DNA from: Acidobacteriota bacterium
GTDB lineage: Bacteria > Acidobacteriota > Vicinamibacteria > Fen-336
NCBI GenBank assembly: GCA_003223555.1
Contig: QHVM01000002.1
Span: 1-37,545 of the forward strand
Direction: 5' to 3'
DNA: 37,545 nucleotides
The notes below the pieces were generated by a model. It did not search any database. It was not told where the DNA came from and was given only the letters and a program-made list of their open reading frames with translations. Of the stretch, positions 16,997 through 24,810 are shown piece after piece. The first letter of the stretch is position 1. Each line of letters opens with the position of its first letter. The position numbers were made by a program, and so were the translations under genes.

Positions 16997-18130
16997 CTAC
17001 CTGAGCTCCACGCGGTCGCCGTTCATGATCGCGTCCGCGCTGTAGGTCACGACCGCCGTCGCCGTCCGCTCCCGCACCGCGACCACCGCCAGCTCCCCGA
17101 TCACGTTGCGCGACGTGGGCACCGACGGGTACATGATCTTGAAGACGGTGAGCATGTTCCCGGGAGCGATGCCGTTGGCGGAGCCGAGGTTGATCGTCAC
17201 GATCTGGCCCTGCGCCGCGATCATCGAGTCCCCGCCGATGTCCACGATCGAGCCCTCGATCTTGCCGCTCGGCGGCGTGCGGCGGTCGGGCGGCGTGCGC
17301 TTGATGATGAGGGGCACCGACACCTTCTCGAAGACGGTCAGGTAGTCGCCGGCGTGCATGTCCTGGCACGAGCGCTCGATGATGGCCGTGGAGGAGTTCT
17401 CCTGCACCAGGATCACGCGCACCCAGCCGGTCGTCTCGACCTTGTGGCCGATCGTGTGGCCGGTGTTCGGGTGTTTGACGTCGTAGGAGGGATGATGGGC
17501 GAGATAGACGTCTCCCGCCTTCACGCCCGCGTTGCTGCCCTTGCTGAGATACAGGATGTCGCGCTCAGAGTAGGCGATCTTGGTCGCCCCCTGTTCCGAG
17601 CCGAGGACGTACAGGCTGTCGTCCTCCGGGTCCGAGACGACGTAATCGGCGCACTGCAGGGCCATCTCCTCGATCGCGGGTATGAGCTGCTCGCCGGGGC
17701 CCGGCCGCGCGATGACCTGTCCGGCCGCGCCCGCAGCGGCCTCCCCGGCCGCGGCGCCTGCCGCCGCCTCCCCTGCGCGCTCGCTGACCAGGGCGATCTT
17801 GGGCATGATCAAGGGATCGCCGGGGTAGATCCAATGGGCATCGGTGATGTAGCGGTTCTGGTCCCAGATCTGCGGCCATAGGTAGGGATTGCCGAGATAC
17901 TTGCCCGCCAGGTCCCACAGCGTGTCGCCCCTGACGATGATGTAATACGTGGCGCCGTCGGGGATCGTCTCCGGATACCTGTACCTGGACCAGTGCCGGG
18001 GAATGCTGGCCGGTCCGACCTTGAGGCCCGTGTCTGGCGGAGGTGCCGTCTGAGGCTGGGCCTCCACATGGCTGAGGACGAGGGAGAGCGCGGCGAACCC
18101 GCACAGAAGCCCCATTCCCTTCGATCTCAC
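16997..18130 (-). CDS. LysM peptidoglycan-binding domain protein, secreted
   Basis: A 377-residue protein. The signal peptide is at about residues 1-24 (MRSKGMGLLCGFAALSLVLS, then HVEAQ). A LysM domain follows at about residues 62-110 (YIIVRGDTLWDLAGKYLGNP...WPQIWDQNRYI...IYPGDPLIMP), then an Ala/Gly-rich linker. The C-terminal region of about 240 residues carries repeated short beta segments, similar to LysM-associated periplasmic proteins. It probably binds peptidoglycan in the periplasm or on the outer membrane. GTG at 18130 has an ideal AGGAGG seven bases upstream. Promoter and leader features suggest strong, possibly post-transcriptionally controlled expression. Confidence 0.88.
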   Translation of the reverse strand: MRSKGMGLLCGFAALSLVLSHVEAQPQTAPPPDTGLKVGPASIPRHWSRYRYPETIPDGATYYIIVRGDTLWDLAGKYLGNPYLWPQIWDQNRYITDAHWIYPGDPLIMPKIALVSERAGEAAAGAAAGEAAAGAAGQVIARPGPGEQLIPAIEEMALQCADYVVSDPEDDSLYVLGSEQGATKIAYSERDILYLSKGSNAGVKAGDVYLAHHPSYDVKHPNTGHTIGHKVETTGWVRVILVQENSSTAIIERSCQDMHAGDYLTVFEKVSVPLIIKRTPPDRRTPPSGKIEGSIVDIGGDSMIAAQGQIVTINLGSANGIAPGNMLTVFKIMYPSVPTSRNVIGELAVVAVRERTATAVVTYSADAIMNGDRVELR

Positions 18131-18236
18131 TGCCTTACCTCCTGGACGGGCCCAAAACCGTCCCCAAACTCCTGAACGCCCGTGGCTTCGGCCCCGTCAA
18201 AGAGCCCCACGGGCGATTCGAGGCGACCCGGAGATT
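18131..18236 (-). promoter_or_regulatory. Structured 5' leader of the LysM gene
   Basis: The predicted leader is about 106 bases. It contains a hairpin with a perfect 9-bp stem (CGCCCGTGG at 18207-18215 pairing with 18177-18185 and enclosing a 21-base inner region). A second hairpin, GGACGG/CCGTCC (18144-18149 with 18158-18163), ends exactly where the AGGAGG ribosome-binding site begins. No match to a riboswitch consensus known to me. Control of ribosome access is possible. Confidence 0.4.
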
Positions 18237-18242
18237 TGGCGG

Positions 18243-18297
18243 ATGCTAACAGGAAAAGAGACGGCTCGTCAAGACTTTTTTTGCAGATTTTAAAGTG
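18243..18297 (-). promoter_or_regulatory. Promoter with UP-like AT tract for the LysM gene
   Basis: Reverse-strand TTGACG (18267-18272) and TAGCAT (18243-18248), spacer 18. Directly upstream is an AT-rich block with an A7 run and TTTAAAAT (18273-18297), striking in this GC-rich DNA and typical of an UP element contacted by the RNA polymerase alpha subunit. Confidence 0.6.
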
Positions 18298-18307
18298 ACA
18301 CTTGAGC

Positions 18308-19198
18308 TTACGACGGGGGAGGCGTCGGCGTTGGAGCCCCCACCGGTGGGGCAGGGGATGGCGAGGCGACGGGCGAGGGCGAAATCCCCGGCGAGGGAAC
18401 CCCACGTGCCGGGAGCGGCGGGGCGGGGGTTCCGCGGCTCTTCAGTTCGTCCATCAGGCCTCGGGCGTCGTCGACTCGATCGCTTTTCGGGAACTCTTCG
18501 ATCAGGCGGCCGAGGTAGGGGAGCGCCTCGGCCGGTCGTCCCGCCAGGCCCAGACACTCGCCCAGACGAAAGAGCACCTCGTCGAGCTCGTCGTAGTCCG
18601 GGTACTCGTTCAGGATGGCCTGGTAGCGGGCGATGGCCGCATGGTAGGCCTGCCGCGTCCGCTGGTAGAAGAATCCGGCCAGGAACTCGGCGCGGGCCAG
18701 GCTCTGCCGACAGTCCTTGATCCGGGAGCGCCCCTTCTCGATGTAGGACGAGTTGGGGTAGAGGTCGAGGAGGCGCTGATACTCCTCGAGCGCGTTGCGG
18801 GTCGGGGTCTGGTCCCGGTCGGGGCTGTTCCGCTGCTTGTAGTAGCACTCCCCGATCTGGAACTGCGCGTAGTCACTGCGCGGGTGGGAGGGGTAGATGG
18901 TCAGGAACTCGCGGTAGGCGCCGACCGCGAGGATGTAATTGGCGGTCCCCGCTTCCTGGAAGTGGCTGTCGGCCAGGGCCAGGCGCGCGGCGGGCCCGTA
19001 CTCGCTCTGGGGGAACCCGTCGATGATGCGCTTGAAGTGCTGGCGGGCCGACTCGTACTGGTGCTTCTCGAGGGCCTTCTGTCCCGCTTCCCAGATGACC
19101 TGGTCGGAGTTGCTGGCCAGGGTGGCGATGTCGGGCTCTCCCCCGTGGGCGCAGCCCCATCCGGCCAGCGCGGCGACGAGCAGCAGGCGGACCTTCAC
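18308..19198 (-). CDS. bamD: BamD-like outer membrane assembly lipoprotein
   Basis: A 296-residue protein. It starts MKVRLLLVAALAGWGCAHGG, a short lipoprotein signal with Cys at residue 16, although GWGC is a weak lipobox. Tetratricopeptide repeats follow (ARQHFKRIIDGFPQSEYGPA, FLTIYPSHPRSDYAQFQIGE, LLDLYPNSSYIEKG, ILNEYPDYDELDEVLFRLGE), the pattern of BamD/YfiO. BamD recruits unfolded outer membrane proteins to the BamA complex. The C-terminus is a Pro/Ser/Thr-rich tail not usual in BamD. GTG at 19198 overlaps the epimerase stop (GTGA). It is the last gene of the eight-gene operon. Confidence 0.88.
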   Translation of the reverse strand: MKVRLLLVAALAGWGCAHGGEPDIATLASNSDQVIWEAGQKALEKHQYESARQHFKRIIDGFPQSEYGPAARLALADSHFQEAGTANYILAVGAYREFLTIYPSHPRSDYAQFQIGECYYKQRNSPDRDQTPTRNALEEYQRLLDLYPNSSYIEKGRSRIKDCRQSLARAEFLAGFFYQRTRQAYHAAIARYQAILNEYPDYDELDEVLFRLGECLGLAGRPAEALPYLGRLIEEFPKSDRVDDARGLMDELKSRGTPAPPLPARGVPSPGISPSPVASPSPAPPVGAPTPTPPPS

Positions 19199-20133
19199 CG
19201 CCGGCTCCGGATCCACTCCCACTGCCGGCCGAGTCCTTCCGGGAGCGTCGCCGTGGAGCGGAAGCCGAGGTCCCGGCGGGCGGCGGCGGTGTCGGCGAAG
19301 GTGTCCCGCATGTCTCCCTTCTGCGGCTCTTCGCGCCTGATCTGGAGCTTCCGCCCGGTGACCTGCTCGATCGTCCGCAGCACCTCTTCGAGCGCCAGCC
19401 GCTGCCCCCCTCCGACGTTGTAGACGCACCCTGGCCGGCCCGAGTCGGCCGCCCGGCGGGTCGCGGCCACCGCGTCGTCGACGTAGGTGAAGTCGCGGGT
19501 CTGCTTGCCGTCGCCGTACAGGTGGACCTCGGCGCCGTCGCGGGCGGCCGCGAGGAAGCGGTGGAAGGCCATGTCCGGCCGTTGCCGCGGACCGTAGACG
19601 GTGAAGTAACGCAGGCTGACGACCGGCAGGCCGTGGTTGCGTTCGTAGAGGCTCGCCAGGTGCTCGGCGGCCAGCTTGGTCACCCCGTAGGGCGAGAGCG
19701 GGCGACAGGGCGAATCCTCCCGCAAGGGCAGGACCGGGCTGTCGCCGTAGACCGAGGACGAAGAGGCGTAGACGAGGCGGGGCACGCCGGCCTCGACGGC
19801 CGCCTCGAGCAGGCGCTGGGTTCCCAGCACGTTGTGCTCGGTGTAGAGCTCGAAATCGCGGCCCCAGGAGGATCGGACGCCGGCCTGGGCGGCCAGGTGG
19901 AACACCTGGCCCGCGCCGTCGAGCGCTCCCGCGAGCGGGAGGCGCTGCACCGTCCCCTCGAGGAGGCGGAAGCGCCGGTGGTCGCGGGCGCTCTGCAGGT
20001 TCTCCTCCTTCGTCGCGCGCGGATAGAAGTCGACGAACGAGTCGATGCCGAGCACTTCGTGGCCGTCGGCAAGAAGCCCGTCGACCAGGTGCGATCCGAT
20101 GAAGCCGGCCGCTCCGGTCACGACCACCTTCAC
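19195..20133 (-). CDS. NAD-dependent nucleotide-sugar epimerase/dehydratase (SDR family)
   Basis: A 312-residue extended short-chain dehydrogenase. It has the Rossmann loop VVVTGAAGFIGSHLVDGL, the active-site YGVTK pair (Tyr and Lys), ASSSSVYGD upstream of it, LRYFTVYGPRQRPDMA and VYNVGGG. The pattern fits UDP-glucose/UDP-glucuronate 4-epimerases, but the exact sugar cannot be fixed. GTG at 20133 overlaps the thioesterase stop by four bases, and its own stop overlaps bamD. It would feed envelope polysaccharide synthesis. Confidence 0.9.
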   Translation of the reverse strand: MKVVVTGAAGFIGSHLVDGLLADGHEVLGIDSFVDFYPRATKEENLQSARDHRRFRLLEGTVQRLPLAGALDGAGQVFHLAAQAGVRSSWGRDFELYTEHNVLGTQRLLEAAVEAGVPRLVYASSSSVYGDSPVLPLREDSPCRPLSPYGVTKLAAEHLASLYERNHGLPVVSLRYFTVYGPRQRPDMAFHRFLAAARDGAEVHLYGDGKQTRDFTYVDDAVAATRRAADSGRPGCVYNVGGGQRLALEEVLRTIEQVTGRKLQIRREEPQKGDMRDTFADTAAARRDLGFRSTATLPEGLGRQWEWIRSRR

Positions 20134-20528
20134 GCCAGCCTCCGGCGCAGCTCGTCCGGGATCCGGCGGGGACGGCCTTCGAGGTCGACGGCGGCATGGG
20201 AGGTCGACCCGGTCGCCAGTGGGCCTTCGGTGCCCGGCCGGTGCACTGCGTACTCGAAGCTGACCCGGGCGCCGCCCAGGCTGCCGAGCCGGGTGAGGAT
20301 CTCCAGGACGTCGTCGTAGAGCGCGGGGCGCAGGAAGCGCGCCTGGACCTCGATGACCGGCAGCCGCAGGCCCTGGGCTTCCAGCTCGCGGTAGGTGCAG
20401 CCGCAGCCGCGGAGCAGGTCGGTGCGGCCCACCTCGAACCAGGCCAGATACTCGCCGTGCCAGGCGATCCCCATCTGGTCCGTCTCCGCGTAGCGCACGC
20501 GGACGGTGGACGAGCCGCTCCGGCTCAA
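20130..20528 (-). CDS. YbgC-like hotdog-fold acyl-CoA thioesterase
   Basis: A 132-residue hotdog protein with RVRYAETDQMGIAWHGEYLA and WFEVGRTDLLR, the 4-hydroxybenzoyl-CoA/YbgC signature with its catalytic Asp. Then come FLRPALYDDVLEI and a C-terminal strand rich in basic residues. It likely hydrolyses acyl-CoA in the cytoplasm; YbgC homologues often sit beside the Tol-Pal envelope genes, and here it neighbours bamD. TTG at 20528 overlaps the rpe stop (TTGA). Confidence 0.9.
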   Translation of the reverse strand: MSRSGSSTVRVRYAETDQMGIAWHGEYLAWFEVGRTDLLRGCGCTYRELEAQGLRLPVIEVQARFLRPALYDDVLEILTRLGSLGGARVSFEYAVHRPGTEGPLATGSTSHAAVDLEGRPRRIPDELRRRLA

Positions 20529-21175
20529 CGGGCGGCCTCCAGGAGGCGGCGCGCCGCCGTTTGGGGGTCGCCGGCGCCGAAGACGGCGGTGCCGGCCACG
20601 ATCACGTCGACGCCGGCTTGCACGAGAGCCTTCACGTTGCCCGCGTCCACGCCGCCGTCCACCTCGATCTGCGCCGGTGCCGCGCGCCCGCGTATCGTCT
20701 CGCGCAGGCGCCGCACCTTGTCCAGGCTGGCGGGAAGGAAGGCCTGGCCGCCGAAGCCCGGGTTCACCGACATCACCAGGACGTAGTCCAGCTCGGGCAG
20801 GATCTCCTCGAGGCTCACCAGCGGGGTCGAGGGGTTGAGGGCGGCGCCCGCCTTCAGGCCCCGCTGGTGGAGATGAGCGACGGTGCGCTGGAGATGGGGC
20901 AGGGCTTCGACGTGGAGGCTCACCCAGTCCGCGCCCGCGTCGGCGAAGGCGTCGACGTAGCGGTCGGCGTTCTCGATCATCAGGTGGACGTCCAGCGGCA
21001 GCCGGGTGGCGCGGCGGACCGCCTTGATCACCGGCGGGCCGATCGTGATGTTGGGGACGAAGTGCCCATCCATCACGTCGAGGTGGAAGAGCGACGCCCC
21101 GCCGCGCTCGGCCCCCGCGATCTCCTCGGCGAGGCGGCCGAAGTCCGCGGCGAGGATCGACGGAGCGAGGATCAC
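20525..21175 (-). CDS. rpe: Ribulose-phosphate 3-epimerase
   Basis: A 216-residue TIM barrel. Signatures: APSILAADFGRLAEEI, HLDVMDGHFVPNITIGP (metal-binding His and Asp), PLDVHLMIENADRYV, VMSVNPGFGGQ and IEVDGGV. It interconverts ribulose-5-P and xylulose-5-P in the pentose phosphate pathway. GTG at 21175 overlaps the stop of the PASTA gene (GTGA), indicating coupling. Confidence 0.96.
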   Translation of the reverse strand: MILAPSILAADFGRLAEEIAGAERGGASLFHLDVMDGHFVPNITIGPPVIKAVRRATRLPLDVHLMIENADRYVDAFADAGADWVSLHVEALPHLQRTVAHLHQRGLKAGAALNPSTPLVSLEEILPELDYVLVMSVNPGFGGQAFLPASLDKVRRLRETIRGRAAPAQIEVDGGVDAGNVKALVQAGVDVIVAGTAVFGAGDPQTAARRLLEAAR

Positions 21176-21909
21176 GGCCCTTCCTTGCTGATCTCGAGGC
21201 TCAGCGCCGTCCGCGGGCTCACGCGGTGCCCGGCGGCGGGCTCCTGCCGCAGCACGACGCCGGCGGGGACGCCGGGATAGACGCGGTAGCGCACCTCGCC
21301 GACCTTGAGGCCGGCCAGCCGCAGGGCGTCGAGGGCCTGGCCCGCTCGGCGGCCGATGAGGTCGGGCATGAGGTAGTCCCGCCCCCCCGGGCCGCGGCTG
21401 ACGAGCAGCGACGCCCCCTCCTGGCCGAGGGTCTCGGTCTCGCCTGGCGCCGGATGCTGCATCAGGATCGTTCCCTCCTCCGAAGGGTCGTTGGCCTCCA
21501 CCACGCGGCCCACGGGCACCTCGGCCTGCTCGAGGCTCAGCCGCCCGCCCCGCGCGCTCTCGCCCACGACCGACGGAACCGTGATCTTCCGCGGCCCCAG
21601 GCTCACCCAGACGCGGATGCTGCGCTGGCTCTTGAGCGTCGAGCCAGCCGGCGGCTCCTGGGCCACCACCCGCTCGGCGGGCATCCTCGGGTCGTGCCGC
21701 CGGCCCTCCACCCGTAGCTGCAACCGATGGCGCGCGGCCAGCGGGCCGGCGTCAGGGACCCGTTTGCCCACCAGCGAGGGGACGACCACCTCCTGCGACG
21801 TCAGGACGACCCGCATGGTGGTCACCGCGGAGAGCGCCGTGGTCACCAGCAGGGCCAGGATCAACAGCCCATACTTCAGGAGGAGGACGGCGAAGCGCTT
21901 GACGCTCAA
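21172..21909 (-). CDS. Membrane-anchored PASTA-domain protein
   Basis: A 245-residue protein. An N-terminal transmembrane helix (about residues 10-32) is followed by three PASTA repeats (starting VVVPSLVGKRVPDA, ITVPSVVGESARG, YLMPDLIGRRAGQAL). No kinase or transpeptidase domain is attached. PASTA domains bind peptidoglycan stem peptides or muropeptides in Ser/Thr kinases and penicillin-binding proteins. This free-standing form would expose them in the periplasm. TTG at 21909 has AAGGA upstream. It might act with a separate kinase, but nothing here proves that. Confidence 0.88.
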   Translation of the reverse strand: MSVKRFAVLLLKYGLLILALLVTTALSAVTTMRVVLTSQEVVVPSLVGKRVPDAGPLAARHRLQLRVEGRRHDPRMPAERVVAQEPPAGSTLKSQRSIRVWVSLGPRKITVPSVVGESARGGRLSLEQAEVPVGRVVEANDPSEEGTILMQHPAPGETETLGQEGASLLVSRGPGGRDYLMPDLIGRRAGQALDALRLAGLKVGEVRYRVYPGVPAGVVLRQEPAAGHRVSPRTALSLEISKEGP

Positions 21910-21981
21910 GGAGGTCCTTACTGCTCCGCCCCCCGCGGGACGAAGCCGAAGCCTACCACAAACGAGCGCCCGGTGGCCGCC

Positions 21982-23292
21982 CTAGGGGCCGCCGCGCGCC
22001 ATCACCGCGGCAAAGAACAGGTCGCCGCCGTCTCGCTCGGGACGCGTGCAGGCGAAGCCGCCCTCCCCGAACGGCGCCGCCCAGCCGGGCAGCGCGGCGA
22101 GGGCGAACTGCACGTGACTCGCGAGGAAGCCGCGCACGACGTCCTCGCCCTCTTCCGGCTCTCCCGAGCACACGGCATAGACGAGGCGGCCTCCGGGACG
22201 CACGAGCGTCGCGACACTCTCGAGGAGCTCCCGCTGCCGCCGGGCCTGCCGCACGACGTCGCGGGGCCGCGTCCGCCAGCGGATGTCGGGATGGCGGCCG
22301 ATCGTGCCGAGCCCCGTGCAGGGGGCGTCGAGCAGCACCGAATCGAAGCCGCCGCGGAACGGAGGCCGCCGCGCGTCGGCGCCCAGCAGCCACACGCGGT
22401 CGGACTTCCAGTGGGCGACCAGCTCCGCCATGCGGCACAGGCGGGACGGCGAAGCTTCCGCCGCCAGGACCCGGGCCGAATCGCCGAGGAGGTCCGCGAT
22501 GAGAGTCGCCTTGCCGCCCGGCGCCGCGCACGCGTCGAGGACGACGCCTGGCCGGGCCGCCAGATGGGCGGCCATCTGCGAGCCCTGATCGTGCAGGTAG
22601 ACGGCGCCCTTCACCGCCGCCGAGCGCGGGCGGCCGGCGGCGGTCCACGCGCCGGGCACGGTCAAGGCCCGGGGATCGAGGCCTTCGGCCCGGACGCGCT
22701 CGCCCGCGTCCGGCACCCGGGGGTTCAAGCGGAACGCGACGCGGGGTGGATCGAGGAAGGCGCGGGCCCGAGCGACGGCGGGACCGGGTCCCCACCGGCC
22801 CAGCCAGCGCTCGGCCAGCCAGCGCGGCAGCGAGCCCGCGGTCGTGAGCCAGCGAAGCGGATCCAACTGCGGATCGGGGAACGGGGGAGAGCCTTCGCGG
22901 GTCAGCCGCCGCAGGACAGCGTTGACGAGGCCGGTCGCCCGGGGCGACTCCTCCCGGGCCAGCTCCACCGACTGGGAGACGGCGGCTCGCGGAGGCACGC
23001 GCGTGTGCAGGAGCTGGTAAGCGCCCAGGCGCAGGATCGCCCTTACCGTCGCCTCCAGCTGCGGGAAGGGCTGGTCGACGAGGCGGACGCACGCGAAGTC
23101 CAGCGCGCCTCGACGGCGCAGCGTCCCGAGCACGAGCTCATGGAGCAGGGCGCGATCCGGGGCCGGCAACGACTCGACGTCGTCGCCGGCCAGCCGGTCG
23201 GCCAGGATGGGACCGCCGCGATCCACGTCGAGGAGGACCCGCAACGCGCAGCGGCGCGCGGCAGTCGCCACCCGCCTAGCCGAGCCGCTCAC
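21982..23292 (-). CDS. rsmB: RsmB, 16S rRNA (cytosine967-C5)-methyltransferase
   Basis: A 436-residue protein. The N-terminal NusB-like RNA-binding domain (about residues 10-135) is followed by a Rossmann methyltransferase domain with LDACAAPGGKATLIA (SAM motif), LLDAPCTGLGTIGRHPD (motif IV Cys) and YAVCSGEPEEGE (motif VI catalytic Cys). It makes m5C967 in 16S rRNA. GTG at 23292 overlaps the fmt 3' end by 17 bases; a second GTG seven codons later is also possible. Def, Fmt and RsmB form a translation-linked block common in bacteria. Confidence 0.94.
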   Translation of the reverse strand: MSGSARRVATAARRCALRVLLDVDRGGPILADRLAGDDVESLPAPDRALLHELVLGTLRRRGALDFACVRLVDQPFPQLEATVRAILRLGAYQLLHTRVPPRAAVSQSVELAREESPRATGLVNAVLRRLTREGSPPFPDPQLDPLRWLTTAGSLPRWLAERWLGRWGPGPAVARARAFLDPPRVAFRLNPRVPDAGERVRAEGLDPRALTVPGAWTAAGRPRSAAVKGAVYLHDQGSQMAAHLAARPGVVLDACAAPGGKATLIADLLGDSARVLAAEASPSRLCRMAELVAHWKSDRVWLLGADARRPPFRGGFDSVLLDAPCTGLGTIGRHPDIRWRTRPRDVVRQARRQRELLESVATLVRPGGRLVYAVCSGEPEEGEDVVRGFLASHVQFALAALPGWAAPFGEGGFACTRPERDGGDLFFAAVMARGGP

Positions 23293-24220
23293 CCGCCTGG
23301 AGGCGCGTCCCGGCGGCGAAGGCGGCGGCCGGCATCGCCTTGCCGCTCTCGGGCTGCACGTCGAGGAGCCTCAGCGCGGTGCCCTCGGCACAGGCGACGA
23401 GCAGCCCGTGGCGGTCGATCTTCCCGAGGGTCCCGGGCGGTGCCTTGCCCGGGGCCGGGTCGGGGCTGGCTTCGGCGCGGGCGCGAAGGATGCGCAGCCC
23501 GCGGCCGCGCACGCTCGTGTGAGCCCCCGGCCAGGGATGGAACCCGCGGACGCGGCGGGCCAGGGCATCGGCGGGCAGCCGCCAGTCGACGAGGCCGTCT
23601 TCCTTCTTCAGCCGAGGCGCCAGCGTCGCCCGAGCGGCGTCCTGGGGGCGGGGTGTGAGCGTGCCGTTGCGCAAACCTTCGAGCGTCTCGACGAGCAGCG
23701 GCCCGCCCATGCGGGCCAGACGGCCTTCGAGCCGATCCGCCGTCTCGTCCTCCCCGATGGGGATCGCCCGGGACAGCAGGATGGGACCGGTGTCGAGGCC
23801 CTCGTCGATGAGCATCGTCGTGACGCCCGTCTCACGCTCGCCGTTCACGATCGCCCACTGGACCGGGGCCGCCCCCCGAAGACGGGGCAAGAGCGAGCCA
23901 TGGACGTTGACGGTGCCGCGAGGCGCGACGTCGATGACCGTCCGGGGAAGGATCTGTCCATAGGCGACGACGACCTGGATCTCGGGCCGCAAGGCCGCGA
24001 GGGCCGCCACCGAGTCCGGCTCGCGGATGCGGCGCGGCTGCAGGACCTTCAGCCCCCGCGCGGCGGCCACCGGCTTCAGCGGCGGCGGGGCGATCTCCCG
24101 GCCCCGGCCCTTCTCGCGGTCCGGCTGGGTGACGACCGCGGCGACGTCGTGGCCGGCTTCGAGGACGGCTTCGAGGGAGGGAATGGCGAAGCTGCCGCTG
24201 CCGAGGAAGACGACGCGCAC
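23276..24220 (-). CDS. fmt: Methionyl-tRNA formyltransferase
   Basis: A 314-residue protein. The formyltransferase domain has FLGSGSFAIPSLEAVLEAGH, VVAYGQILP, NVHGSLLPRLRGAAPVQWAI (Asn/His/Asp catalytic neighbourhood) and GVTTMLIDEGLDTG. The C-terminal tRNA-binding domain contains VRGFHPWPGA. It formylates initiator Met-tRNA with 10-formyl-THF. GTG at 24220 lies four bases after the def stop. Confidence 0.96.
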   Translation of the reverse strand: MRVVFLGSGSFAIPSLEAVLEAGHDVAAVVTQPDREKGRGREIAPPPLKPVAAARGLKVLQPRRIREPDSVAALAALRPEIQVVVAYGQILPRTVIDVAPRGTVNVHGSLLPRLRGAAPVQWAIVNGERETGVTTMLIDEGLDTGPILLSRAIPIGEDETADRLEGRLARMGGPLLVETLEGLRNGTLTPRPQDAARATLAPRLKKEDGLVDWRLPADALARRVRGFHPWPGAHTSVRGRGLRILRARAEASPDPAPGKAPPGTLGKIDRHGLLVACAEGTALRLLDVQPESGKAMPAAAFAAGTRLQAGERLG

Positions 24221-24223
24221 GGG

Positions 24224-24751
24224 TCACTCATCCCAGTCGTTGGTCCGGGCCTTCTTGCGGAGCTTGCGCTTCAGGAGGTCGCGCTTGAGGGGCGACAGCC
24301 GGTCGACGAAGAGCAGGCCGTCGATGTGGTCGATCTCGTGGCAGAAGGCGCGGGCCAGCAGGTCGGTGGCGGCGTACGAGCGCTCGTTGCCCTCGAGGTC
24401 GAGACCCTTGACCACGACCCGGGCGGGACGGGTCGGCGTGCCCCCGAACCCGGGCAACGAGAGGCATCCCTCCTCCTGGCGCTGCTCACCCTCCCGCTCC
24501 ACGATCTCGGGGTTGACGAGCTTGATGAGCTGGCCCTTCTCCTCGCCGACGGACAGGTCGATGACGATGACCCGCAGGGGGATCCCGATCTGGGGGGCGG
24601 CGAGGCCGATGCCAGGGGCCGCGTACATCGTCTGCACCATGTCGTCGACGAGCGCCGTCACCGTGCCGTCGATGTCCGCGACGGAGGCCGCGGGAGAGTG
24701 GAGCACGGGGTCGCCCCACTTGACGATCGGCCGCAGCGCCATGAGCCCCAT
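24224..24751 (-). CDS. def: Peptide deformylase
   Basis: A 175-residue metalloenzyme with the three diagnostic motifs GIGLAAPQIG, EEGCLSLPG (metal Cys) and FCHEIDHIDG (two metal His and catalytic Glu). It removes the N-formyl group from nascent proteins. The C-terminus is basic (KRDLLKRKLRKKARTNDWDE). ATG at 24751; an ATG three codons later is equally possible. It is the first gene of the operon running to bamD and is divergent from the sialidase-like gene. Confidence 0.96.
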   Translation of the reverse strand: MGLMALRPIVKWGDPVLHSPAASVADIDGTVTALVDDMVQTMYAAPGIGLAAPQIGIPLRVIVIDLSVGEEKGQLIKLVNPEIVEREGEQRQEEGCLSLPGFGGTPTRPARVVVKGLDLEGNERSYAATDLLARAFCHEIDHIDGLLFVDRLSPLKRDLLKRKLRKKARTNDWDE

Positions 24752-24762
24752 GGTATTCGATG

Positions 24763-24771
24763 TGCTAGGAT
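24763..24771 (+). promoter_or_regulatory. Extended -10 promoter for the sialidase-like gene
   Basis: TGCTAGGAT on the forward strand, a TGn extended -10 element, about 40 bases before the ATG at 24811. No convincing -35 box is present. GAAAGGA about ten bases before the ATG is the probable ribosome-binding site. Confidence 0.4.
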
Positions 24772-24810
24772 CGCGGCATCCCCGCCCGGCCGAGAAAGGA
24801 CGATCACTCG

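Noticed and set aside
18131-18236. c-di-GMP or other known riboswitch in the LysM leader
   Set aside because: Only faint similarity in short GC stretches; conserved nucleotides of the GEMM class are absent.
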